64,000 bases of DNA. Origin: Cricetomys ansorgei. Taxonomy: Eukaryota; Chordata; Mammalia; Rodentia; Nesomyidae. Below, in pieces: positions 1 through 9,581 of this stretch; the stretch's first letter is position 1, and every line of letters begins with the position of its first letter. Location: the NCBI GenBank assembly GCA_026225945.1, contig JAMJFZ010002594.1, forward strand, positions 62,001 through 126,000, read 5' to 3'. A model generated the notes under the pieces. The model saw nothing but the letters and a program-made list of their open reading frames with translations. It searched no databases and had not been told where the DNA came from. The translations under genes and the position numbers were made by a program.

Positions 1-2501
1 CTCACCATTTACACAGGAGACGGAAGGGTGATGCACAAGTATTAGAAATAAAAGGACCACTTTCAGGAGTGGGTAGAAGATGCTTCATAGCTGGATGGAG
101 TTGGAGCTAGACCCTGGGGTGATAGAATTTCCTAGGAAACAAGCATGTACAACAAATCAGAACCATATGAAATCATATAGGTAGGGTTTATTATTTTATT
201 ATAAAAAACTAAACATGCACAAATCAATAGAATAAGATAACTGAGTTCATCACAGTATTTATCAACCCTTGCAATCTTGTTTTACACATAACTTACATGT
301 CACATCTGTAACATAAGCCTATTTTTAAATACTACCTTCATCCTGGACTCTGTTCTCAAATCTACAGGGTCACAGTAGATTTTTCCTAAATGCAGAACAC
401 AAATACGATTTTGTTTTTTTTTTTTTAATCCTTTCTGTGTGTTTGAATAAGCCAAGAGAAGAATGACAAAAGATACTGCAGAATGACAGAAAATTGAGAA
501 CTCAGCTTACACACACTCTCAGAATACCTCCTTCCAGGCTGTGATCTCTGTGAGAATGGCTGAGGGGTGAGAACTCACAGGCTAGTGCTCAGGGCACTTC
601 ACTTAGCATCCTGAGCCCAAGTGTCCTCCCCTGACAGGGAAGACTTCCCAACTTAGAGACAATGGGGTTAGAAGACTGCATGTTAACCACTATGTGTTCT
701 CTTTTTTGTCCCCTGGGTTGACTTGGGAAGAACCAGGACACGGGGTAGGAGCCTAGTCTCCCGGTGCGCTCCCCTGTGCACCATCCTCTCCTGAGACAAA
801 TGTAGGTTTTCTGAAAACATGCTAGAAAGGCGAGGCCGGGCATCCTGATGGAAAGGCGCTTCCCTGACTGTCAATCAGACAGAGCTGAGACCTAAGGAAC
901 TGACTCCAGAGAATGCATCCTGTAAACGACCAGCCTTCGCAAAGCATTCTCCTTAAGGAGGGCCATGAGCACCACAGACAAGTGGTGTGTGGCCTATTTG
1001 CCCAGTAAATCCTTTAGCTTCCCATGTTACCACGGTACCGCTCTGTAGCCAGGCCTGCCTCAGCTCCCGAACTGCAGGAGTGAGGCACCAAGCACAGCGC
1101 GTTCCCCACTTCCTGACCACTGTGTTACTTATTTTTCAGCCAACCCATAGCCTTTTTACAGTATAGTTTTAAAAACCAGCAAGGCGGCCATGAGGATTCA
1201 CCTGAGTCCTCACGGTGCAGGAGCGGCTCTGGGTGGCACCACGCATGGCAGCACCACCCTTCCCGTCTTGATCCACCCGCCAGAAAGCAAACTGTAGCGG
1301 TGTTCCACACCACCTGCCACTGAGGTGCCCTCACCGCTGCTGGAAACTATCAAGTTAGCTTGTCCTTTTAAAACACAACTGTAGTCGCCAAAACCTTCAT
1401 TTTTCCTTTAGATGCGTCCCCTCTATTTCTCAGTTATCTTCTTTTTGAGACTGTATACATGGCTGAAGTTTGCATTATTAAATTCCCTTCAATCACCACA
1501 ACCTGTGTCAGGACGCAGCGAGTTCTTGACTTACCATAACCATTCCTCGTCTTCGTATATAACCCATTTCTTTTCCTGCCTGCCTATGACAATTCTAGCG
1601 CCATTAAAAATTTGACACACCACAGTAAAATCTAGCACTTGACAGTCTGCCCCTTGCCTCGTAAAGGTATCCATCCACTTAACCCGCACGGGCTCTGAAA
1701 AGGGCAATCCTTGTACTCTGTAGTTTAGGGGAAAGCGACGAAGTACGAACTCACTTTTCCGATCACAAAACGGAGGGGACGGATCTTCGACCCTACTCAC
1801 TCTCGGGAAAGCCTGCAGTTAGTTCTGGACCAAACCGGGAGTGCTGCAAGCCGTCTCCAGCCTCTCTAGACGGCAGCCAGATCCCCCGCCCACACCTACA
1901 ACCAACACTTGCTTTCTCCACTTCAAGCCAGTACTTGCTCTCCACACCACCGCCTCCACTGCGCCCCGGACACCATCTCGCCGCTCTGGCCCCCGAACTC
2001 GGCACTCCCTCCCAGGGCGCATCGGCCAACCCCTCCCCCGTCAACCGCAAGCCCGAGCCTCGGCCCGCTAACCTGCTGAAAGGGTCCGGCGGAAAGGGGC
2101 TCAACTTGCCCGCCCTCCACCCCCGAGCACCCCCAGTCCCCGCAGCGGAGGCCCAGCCCTCACAAAGGCTGCCCGCGCCCCACTGCCACCAACGACTTCC
2201 TCCCCGGAATGTGGTCATCCGAACGGACGCCCCTCGGCCGCGCACGGCGCTCGGGCGCGGGGCCTCGGCCCGGCGGCGGCCGCTCCTCCCGCGCTCCGTG
2301 CAAGTTGTGCCTCTTACCACCTGTTCTCGCCCGAGCGGGGGCCGCCGCCGCCGGGCCCGCCGCTGCCCACCGTCTCCAGCCCCCCGGCCCGCCGACACCC
2401 GCGCCGGCCGGGCCCGCGGCCCCTCCCCGGGCTCGGAGGCCGCCCGCACCCCGGCCCCGCGCGCACCTGCGGCCCGCACCGCCCTCCGCGCCCGCACTCA
2501 C
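1..2501 (-). other. Sppl3: Sppl3 intron 1, 5' part (partial)
   Basis: This stretch lies downstream, on the minus strand, of the Sppl3 exon 1 splice donor at 2501-2500, so it is read as the beginning of Sppl3 intron 1. Positions 1-1800 are ordinary AT-rich unique-looking DNA with no exon I can recognise. From about 1950 it passes into the CpG island. A minus-strand open frame at 1531-1800 looks protein-like in composition but has no start, splice or family support. The intron continues beyond the window. Confidence 0.8.
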
Positions 2502-2524
2502 CACGAATAGGTCTGCTCCGCCAT
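2502..2524 (-). CDS. Sppl3: SPPL3 coding exon 1 (first 7.7 codons)
   Basis: The minus strand reads ATG at 2524 and encodes MAEQTYS plus two bases of the W codon, followed by a GTGAGT donor at 2501-2496. The peptide MAEQTYSW is the N-terminus of signal peptide peptidase-like 3, and SPPL3 is the known upstream neighbour of HNF1A in the same divergent arrangement. SPPL3 is a multi-pass GxGD intramembrane aspartyl protease of the Golgi that cleaves type II membrane proteins such as glycosyltransferases. The start context is strong (G at -3 and +4). The rest of the gene lies outside the window to the left, so no catalytic residues are visible. Confidence 0.95.
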
Positions 2525-2732
2525 GGCGCTGCCTCTCGGGGCTCCGCGGCTCGCTCGGCCCGCGGCGGAGGGCGCGGCCGGGGGCCCGGCGGCTCGCTCG
2601 CACAGCGGACGTGCACTCGGGCTCCGACGGACTCCGACGGGCCCCGCTCCCTGGGCCCCGGCGCGGGCCGGGCTCCGCGCTCGGCCTCGTCAGCCTCGGC
2701 GGCGGCGGCGGCTCCGCTGCGGCTCCAAACCC

Positions 2733-2757
2733 AACATGGCGGCGGCGGCGGCGGCGC
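2733..2757. repeat. Short CGG tract with YY1-like motif
   Basis: A (GGC)n run follows AACATGGCGGC, which on the minus strand reads GCCGCCATGTTGG, a close match to the YY1 consensus. It lies about 210 bp upstream of the Sppl3 start codon in the transcribed direction, so it is either proximal promoter or 5' UTR. Confidence 0.7.
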
Positions 2758-2861
2758 GGAGAACAAGGGCCCGGGGCGGGCGAACGGCAGCTCGGGCCCG
2801 CGCTCAGTGCGCGCCGGGCCGCGGGAGCGCCGCGCTCGGGCGGCGGCGGCGGCGGCCGGAG

Positions 2862-2865
2862 GACA

Positions 2866-2905
<40 letters not shown>
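2862..2905. repeat. CGG trinucleotide tract (about 12 GGC units) with ATGGCGGC motif
   Basis: An uninterrupted GGC run of about 12 units begins at an ATGGCGGC core and ends at CAACGGC. On the transcribed (minus) strand it is a GCC run leading into GCCGCCATGTCC. Such tracts are typical of CpG-island promoters and 5' UTRs and are length-variable. Confidence 0.85.
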
Positions 2906-2908
<3 letters not shown>

Positions 2909-5520
2909 TGAGGGGGGCGCTAGGCGGTGAGGCGAGGCCGCTCGGAGCACACCCGCCGAGGGAGGAGGGAGCGGGCGGGGGCGAGCCCGGGCCGCGCGTC
3001 ACGTGCCCAAAACACGCTCACGTGACCCGCGCGCCCCGCCCCCCCGCGCGCGGCCCATGCGCGGAGCGCCGGGCCCGGCTCGAGGCTGCCGTTGGCGGTG
3101 GCCGCGTGCTAGGCCGCGTCGGCGTGTCGGTTGCCTGCCGCTCAGCTGCGGCGGGCGGGCCGCCTCCCGGGACGCCCGGGCCCCTCGCGGGCTTCGCCCG
3201 GGGTCCCGCGTGGCCGCGCGCGTCTGCGTGAAGGCGACCGGCGCCACCCGGGCCTCGTCCTGGCGGCGAGCCTGCCGGGCGTGCGCGCGGGTCGTCCCGT
3301 GCGAGGCCGTTAGAGCGGTGCGGAGGAGTGCCGTGTGCGACCGTAGCGCAGCCGGGCCCACCGAGGCTCGCTCCAGCCCGGCGCCCGGGAGGCGGTGCGG
3401 GCCTGCATCGGGAGCTCCGGGCCAAGACTACGCGGGCCCTGTTGCAAATAGAGAAAAGTGAAATAACTATGTAAAAAATATATATATAAAGTAAAAATAA
3501 CTATGGAGACGGGGCTGAAGGGACGAACGGGATTTTCAAGACGACGAAACCAGACTCCATGTCCCTGTGACCCCGGAGAGCGGCAGCCCTGGGCGGAAGC
3601 AGAGCGCCGACGCGCAGGGAATCCTCAGCTACCGCAGTTTCCCAAGGGGTTTGAGGCCAGCCTGAGCAAACACAAGGGGAGGGAGCCGCTTCCCAAGTGA
3701 ACTTGGCAGACCCTGGGGCCGAGGTAAAGATGGGGTGGAGGGGACGGAAGCCCCCGCACACCCCCACAGGCCGTGGAGATGGGGAGCCCCTCAGGAGCCA
3801 GTCTAAACCCTTGAGAGGTTTCCCAACAGAAAAAAAATCATTTTAGCAAAATCGCGGCACCCAGCAATACCCAGAAACTGGAACGTCTGAGCCGAGCTGG
3901 GGGCCAGGCAGGGCAGCCATGAACCCATGAACCGTGCTGCAGGCTGCGAGGAGAAGACACTGCCATGGGCCCCCGCTCGGAGTGTGAATGAAAATGGTGT
4001 CAGAAGCAGGCTAACAACCACACTACCCCGTCCTGGAAGTCCCCTTTACCTCCTCCCCTCACGGAGAGCAAGGCTCACACACCTGCACACCCAGGATCCT
4101 CTGCGGCTCGCCCAGCGTTGAGCCAGGCTCTAACTCTGCTCTAGCTTCCCACACCCCGAACCTATCTCCTTCCCCCTGCAGATGCCCGTACCCCAAAGGG
4201 AAGCCGCTCGTGAGAAGGCCAAGCACGCAGTTCCTGCCAGCTCTCTTCCCTTCCCCCAGCTGCTAGGCTCAGCCTGGTTCCCCTCTTGAGCTGCACCCCA
4301 GAGCCCAAGAAAAGGACCAGCCGGTAAAACAAGCGAGGTGTTCAGGAGGGTTCGACGCAAGGCCTCGGTGCCAGCCTTCGAGTGTCAGGCCGGCCGGGGG
4401 GCGCGGGAGAGGGCAGCCCTCCCAGGTACTTCCTCAGAGAGTCGGCTGTGACCTTAAGCCCGCGAGTGAGGTTTCAGATCCCGTGGGAAAGGCCCGCGGC
4501 CACAGGCGGGAGGGGCCGAAGCCCTGTCTCAGGGGAGCTGAGAACAAAACAGACCAGACACGTCGCCAGCGCCAGCGAAACAAAAAATGACAAGCGGCGC
4601 CTCTGGGCGCCTCTCTCCGGCTTTGATTCCCAGTGAGTCACAGAGGGTCAAGGCGAGCGAGACAGGGAGCCCAGAGCCTGGCGGCTGCAGCGTCCAAGGC
4701 TAGGGCGGTCAGGATGTGCAAGGCATCTCCAGGTCCCTGTGAGGCTCTCCGCAAGTTTGCGGCCCTATGGGAAGGCCGGGCGGGAATACTCTAGAAGCCC
4801 GAGCATCGACCGAGCTCTGCTCAGCTTGTGGCACTCGAGGGTGACTTCCGGCGACTGCGCCAGCAACGCCGGGCTCCGAGCTGGAGCAGCCCCAGGTGTG
4901 TCTACGCACCTCTGAGCCCCAGCCCGAGAGTCAGGTGGATCTGGCAAGGGTTCAGGCGTTGGCTGCCCCAACCCCAGGGAGGGGTGCTTCGCTCTCCTCC
5001 AGCCCTACCCCCAAGGTGAGAGGGCCACAGCTTGTGCAATATTTGTTGAAAGAGACCATGAAAGAGCCTCTAATTATCCCCACGGTAATTATAGGATGGC
5101 TCTATCCACTGAGTGTGTTCAAAGGAGACTTGGAGAGTCTCCCAGGATGCATCATCCCCCTCAGGCACAGGCTGTAGGGAGCAAGCATGGCCAGGTCCGG
5201 CCTGAACCCTACCTGTCCTCCAAGCCTATGTCTCACCTCTGTGTTCCACCGTCTTCCACCCTTCCGCTGCACCAACAGGCCGGGGACACTTGGTCTCCCC
5301 CTGGGACCCGCCTCTCAGTCCGCAGTGGCCTGGGTTCCCTTTGCTTCCGTTATCTGTGGTCCAGCCCAGGCGGCTTCCCCATCGTACCCAGGCCCAACTT
5401 TCTGAGTTGGTTCTCCCCTCCACACGTGTGTCCTGGAACCCGACTGGGGTCCCGACACAGGCAGTCAAGAGTGGTAGCAGTATTTTACCCACTGACCCTC
5501 TCGCTGGTCCTAAACACGGA

Positions 5521-5606
5521 GTAAAGGGTGTAGCTCTGTGGTAGAGCGTGCGTTGGGCACACGCGAGGCCCTGGGTCCAATCCCCAGTGCCAAGAAAAAA
5601 AAAAAT
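5521..5606 (+). mobile_element. ID-family SINE
   Basis: A tRNA-Ala/BC1-like body has an A box (TAGCTCTGTGGTAGAG) and a B box (GGGTCCAATCC), then an A-rich tail. This matches the rodent ID family and is in forward orientation. Confidence 0.85.
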
Positions 5607-6164
5607 AACGAATAAATACATATATGAAAAGAAAATAGTTTGAAACTACAGGAAAAATAATGGGAAACACCTTCCCCAAACTGGTCTGCCAGTAACAATA
5701 CGCAGTTTCCCTCTATGTTGTAAGTTCCGTGGGCTTGAACAAGCGCGTTGCGGTGTGTATCCACCATTACAGAGCCGTGTAGGCTAGAGTTGTCTTAAAC
5801 ATTCCCAGGCTGTGCCTGTTCATCTGTCCCCTCTGCCCCTGACGACCAGCGATCTTTTTACTGACTGCATAGTTCTGATTTTCCCAGAGGGTCATGTGAT
5901 TAGAAGTAGCTCCCTCAGATAGGCCCTTCATCGCTTTAGAAACACACTTCTAGCTTTTCCTGTGTCTCGTGTACCCTAGGCAGGATTGAGTTTCTGATCC
6001 TCCTAACTGGGACCTGCCCACCAACACGTCCAGCTTATTCGGTGTTGGAGATCTAACCCAGCGCTGTCTGGATGTACCACGTGGCCAGCCCTCTCGAGTC
6101 TTGTTACGGCTTCGTCCTAGATTTCAAAAACTTAGAGATTATCGTGTGTGTATGGGATTTTGCT

Positions 6165-6308
6165 CGAATCTAACCACCTGCCTGCCTGGTGCCCACAGAG
6201 GGTAGTCGTGAAATTACACCTCAGTGCTGAGAACTGAGCCTGAAAGAGCAGCGAGTACTCACCGCTAGGCCAACTCTCCATCCCAGGTTTTTTTTTTTTT
6301 TTTTTTTT
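6165..6308 (-). mobile_element. B2-like SINE, diverged
   Basis: A reverse-complement tRNA-derived body (gtactcaccgctaggcca, then tctccatccc) follows a B2-type distal part and is preceded on its own strand by poly-T at 6285-6308. It is diverged and its edges are uncertain. Confidence 0.55.
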
Positions 6309-6504
6309 AATTTGAGACAGATTTTTGCTATATAATCCAGGGTAGGACTGGGAATGTGGCTCAGGCGGTAAAGCGTGAGTGTTGGCCTGGTTTGACCCCA
6401 TCATCCCGTAAAATGCTGTGATCCCAGCATTTGAGATCGGAGGCAGGAGGATCACAGGTTGAATGTCACCCTCACACACACAGAGAGCTGGAGGCCTGTG
6501 AGAG

Positions 6505-6645
6505 GCCCAGCGGGCTTGCCGCCCACCGTGACGTCCCTAGTTCGGCCCTGGGAGCTCACAAGGTAGAAAAAGAGAACTGCCTCCCGGAAGACATCCTCTG
6601 ACTCCCACGTGAGCACTTAAAAGTGTTTAAAAACAAATAAAACGT
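6505..6645 (+). mobile_element. B3-like SINE fragment
   Basis: The segment with ctcacaaggtagaaaaagag and catcctctgactcccacgtg is characteristic of the 3' part of B3/B2-related elements in forward orientation, ending in an A-rich tail. Confidence 0.5.
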
Positions 6646-7149
6646 ATCCCGGGTCGGGGTCCCAGGCGCGTGGGTCACAGGCAGGCGTCAACAGGACCAG
6701 CGACAGAGCCTCTGTAGTCTATGATATGACAGTCCCAGGCTTCTTTATACATTCACTCGCTGAAGGACATCTTGGCAGCTTCCAAGTGTTGGAAACTTTG
6801 AATAAAATGACGATAAACATCCACACGCAGACTTTGTTTGGGCATATGTGCCATTTATTTGGGCTTCTGCAAACATATTGTTTAATTTCCCAAACACTTA
6901 TGGCTTTCCCAGATATCTTATTGTTGAGTCTTTCTAATTTAACATACTCGGTAAGTTTTCAGTGTTCTGAAGCTTATTAAAATGTGCTTATGACCTGGTG
7001 TCTGGTTTATTTCTGCAAATACTCTTTGTTCAGTTAGAATTGTATGATTTGGGGGTTTGACATTCTGAGTAAACTAATTCAAGGTGATCAATAATATTCA
7101 TATATCCCGTCTTTATTGATTTTTGTGTATGTAGTAGTAATAGTAGTAA

Positions 7150-7302
7150 TTGAATTTTTTTCCCCTGAGACGGGGTTTCTCTGTTGTAACTCTGGCTGTC
7201 CTGGAACTCACTCTGTAGACCAGGCTGCCCTGGAACTCACAGAGATCCCCCTGCCTCTGACCCCCAAGGGCTGGGATTAAAAGTGTGCGCCACAACCTCT
7301 GG
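7150..7302 (-). mobile_element. B1 SINE
   Basis: A reverse-complement B1 (7SL-derived) begins with poly-T and ggggtttctctgtt and continues with tagaccaggctgccctgg and gggattaaaagtgtgcgcca. Confidence 0.9.
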
Positions 7303-7379
7303 GGAAAATTGCTTCTTAAAAAAACAAAACAAAACAAAACAAAACTTTGCTTTTACCACATTCTAGCAATGCAACATTT

Positions 7380-7605
7380 AAAGATTTATTTATTTTTATT
7401 TATGTATATATGTGCTTGCTGTAGTTTATGGGCACCATGTGGACCCAGGAACCTGCAGAGGCCAGAAGAGGGCATCAGATCCCCTGAACATGGAGTTACA
7501 GGTGGTTGTAAGCCACCCTGTGGGTGCTGGGAATCAAACTCAGGTCCTCTGCAAGAGCAGCCAGCACTCTCAACCCCTAAAGCCATCTCTCCAGGTCCCT
7601 GAATC
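7380..7605 (-). mobile_element. B2-type SINE
   Basis: Reverse orientation, with ggccagaagagggcatcaga, gttacaggtggttgtaagcc, gtgggtgctgggaa and a terminal tRNA-like part ending agccatctctccagg. All are hallmarks of B2-related elements. Confidence 0.85.
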
Positions 7606-8744
7606 AGTTATTAAAAAGTAAAAATAATTGCGTTATTGTAGAGGGCACAAAGTCCATGTGCTCACAGGTGAGCAAACAGAAACCAGGATTGTTAAGCAAG
7701 CAGGCTTTTCAGAGAAGATGTGCACGCCTGTTTTCCATCCGGAAGGCTGGGAACAGATATGCTGAGAACCTGGTACGCTTGGTATTCTGTGGAGCAGGCT
7801 TCTTCAGAATCCCGCTTATCCTGACCGTTTCCCAGTCAATAGAACCCGTGTACTAACAAGAGGGCCCGTGTACTTTGCAAAAGGGCACTACTACTATTAT
7901 TAGAAACCCCTCATCCCTCGACCTTATCCCGAGCACTGTTTCTCAGCCAACAGAACCCACTCTCGCGGAAGAGGTCCCATGTACTGTGCAAGGGAGTTTC
8001 GATGTGGTCATGCCTGAAGCGTGATTGTGATAACTGTTATGAGAAGACTTTTTCCGAGGTTGTACTGCTTTTAAATGTATAAAAAATAAACAGGCTCCAG
8101 AAGTTTGAACCAGCCCGGCTAAGTCATGGTGAACCGGGATCTCCACCTACCTCTTGCAGTGCATGGCTCTCAGCCCTGGTGTAGCCGGCCCTACGATCCT
8201 TTACCCTCAGTTTAGGGGTAAAAGCAAGGAAAGACAGAAATCTTCACCGCCTCCTTTAGGCTGTCCCGAGCCTGACGAGGACCAGCTGGCAGGCAGACCA
8301 GCGTCTCAGCTCACGGTAAACTCAATCTCTCCGACCTTTGTTCTTTTAGAAATTATCTTACTAACTAATGACAGCAACCCAATTAACAAACCACCAACCA
8401 ACGCCCACACCGATTCTCGGGACTTCAGACCTGTGATGCCCTCAGCCAAAGTTCCCATCAACCCGTGCGGCACCAAAAAAAACCCAAAAACAGGCTACAG
8501 GTGCCAGAACGACTGCACCTAAGCAAATTACAGCCGCCTGCACCAAGCATTCCAAATCCAACTCGTAAACACAGCTGGGGTGGGGACGCAAACCTAATCA
8601 AAGCGCCATTTTGTGTTTCTGAAGAAACTAAAATAAAAACTTTTTCCAAATGTTCCTCTACACCGCGGAGCTTGCAGGGACCCACGTGATATGACTGTCT
8701 ACTTTTTTCAAGTCCATGCATTTTCCTTTTGTGTACTTTATACA

Positions 8745-8836
8745 CATTTTTGTATGTGTGTGGTGCTGGGGATCGAACTCAGGGCCTTATACATGCTAGG
8801 CAGGTGCTCTACCAGTGAGCCACAGTCCCAGGCCAG
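8745..8836 (-). mobile_element. ID-like tRNA-derived SINE
   Basis: The sequence ggtgctggggatcgaactca ... gctctaccagtgagccac is a reverse-complement B-box/A-box pair typical of ID-related SINEs. Confidence 0.7.
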
Positions 8837-8944
8837 CCACCCTGTGATTAGGTCGATACAGGCTTAAAATTTATAATATCCTTCTAACTAAATGCCTCTT
8901 TACGAAATCTCCCCTTTGAAGTTTTCTTTATCTGATATTTATAT

Positions 8945-9090
8945 ATTTTGTCTGTTTGAGAAAAGGTTTCTCTGTGCAGCCGGGCTGCCCTGGAACTCGC
9001 GCTGTAGACCAGGCTGGCCTCGAACTCAGAGATCCACCTGCCACTGCCTGAGAGCTGGGATTAAAGGCCTGCGCCGCCACCGCCCAGCTT
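8945..9090 (-). mobile_element. B1 SINE
   Basis: Reverse B1 with tagaccaggctggcctcgaa, agatccacctgcc and gggattaaaggcctgcgcc. Confidence 0.9.
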
Positions 9091-9217
9091 AAGTTTTGTC
9101 TTTAGATTTCTTCCTATAGATTTGATTTTCAGCTACTTCATTCCCTTCCACGGGAGCTTCTAGTTCCAGTAGCACAGGTCTGCTAGGTGACAGGCTCACA
9201 CTTAAATCCTCTGATGT

Positions 9218-9376
9218 AGGCAGGCGGTGGTGGCGCACCTGCAGCCTTTAGTCCCAGCGCTCAGGAGGCAGAGGCAGGCGGATCTCTGTGAGTTTGAGGC
9301 CAGCCTGGTCTACAGAGTGAGTTCCGGGATAGCCAGGGCTACAACAGAGAAACCCTGTTTCAAAAAAAAAAAAAAC
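9218..9376 (+). mobile_element. B1 SINE
   Basis: Forward B1 with ggcggtggtggcgcacc, caggaggcagaggcaggcgg, gccagcctggtctacag and a poly-A tail. Confidence 0.92.
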
Positions 9377-9468
9377 CAAAAACAAACAAATTACAAAAAA
9401 AATTCTGTGATGTTTCACTCTTTTAGAAGCGAAGCAATCCTAGATGCTTTCACAAGAAAGCCCCTGCC

Positions 9469-9581
9469 ACGCCCCCTGTCCGGCCCCGCCCCCTGTCCGG
9501 CCCCGCCTCCTGTCCGGCCCCGCCCCCGGCTCCGCCACGCCCCGCCCCCTGTCCGGCCCCGCCCCGCCCCGCCCCGGCCCT
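9469..9581. repeat. GC-box tandem array (about 17-18 bp period)
   Basis: Repeated modules of tgtccggccccgcccc form an isolated block of CpG-rich, Sp1-type GC boxes about 110 bp long. CCTGTCCGG recurs at least four times. It sits directly after unique sequence and a B1, well away from either gene promoter. The surrounding DNA has normal CpG depletion. Confidence 0.8.

Larger units (their letters stand above)
1950..3440. promoter_or_regulatory. Sppl3: CpG island covering the Sppl3 promoter and 5' UTR
   Basis: This block is extremely G+C and CpG rich, with many GC boxes and no TATA box, as expected for a housekeeping promoter. It surrounds the Sppl3 start codon at 2524, and the 5' UTR and transcription start should lie at higher coordinates on the minus strand. 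The long open frames on both strands here are artefacts of stop-codon depletion in G+C-rich DNA. The exact transcription start cannot be read from sequence, and bidirectional activity is possible. Confidence 0.9.
3441..9460. other. Intergenic DNA, SINE-rich
   Basis: I see no gene in this stretch. Positions 3441-5500 are moderately G+C-rich unique-looking sequence flanking the CpG island. From 5500 onward it holds dispersed SINE copies (listed separately) separated by AT-rich unique sequence. Open frames here overlap SINEs or lack codon structure and splice sites. Confidence 0.75.

Noticed and set aside
1531..1800. 89-codon minus-strand open frame in Sppl3 intron 1 with protein-like composition
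   Set aside because: No ATG (starts at GTG), no splice sites or family resemblance that I can recognise; most likely chance in the CpG-island shore.
2160..3461. Several long open frames (up to 340 codons) on both strands, rich in Arg, Pro, Ala and Gly
   Set aside because: Stop-codon depletion in a CpG island; composition is that of translated CGG/GCC-rich DNA, and only the 8-codon Sppl3 start is supported.
5521..5606. Functional tRNA gene
   Set aside because: A- and B-box-like sequence belongs to an ID SINE with an A-rich tail; no full cloverleaf is apparent.
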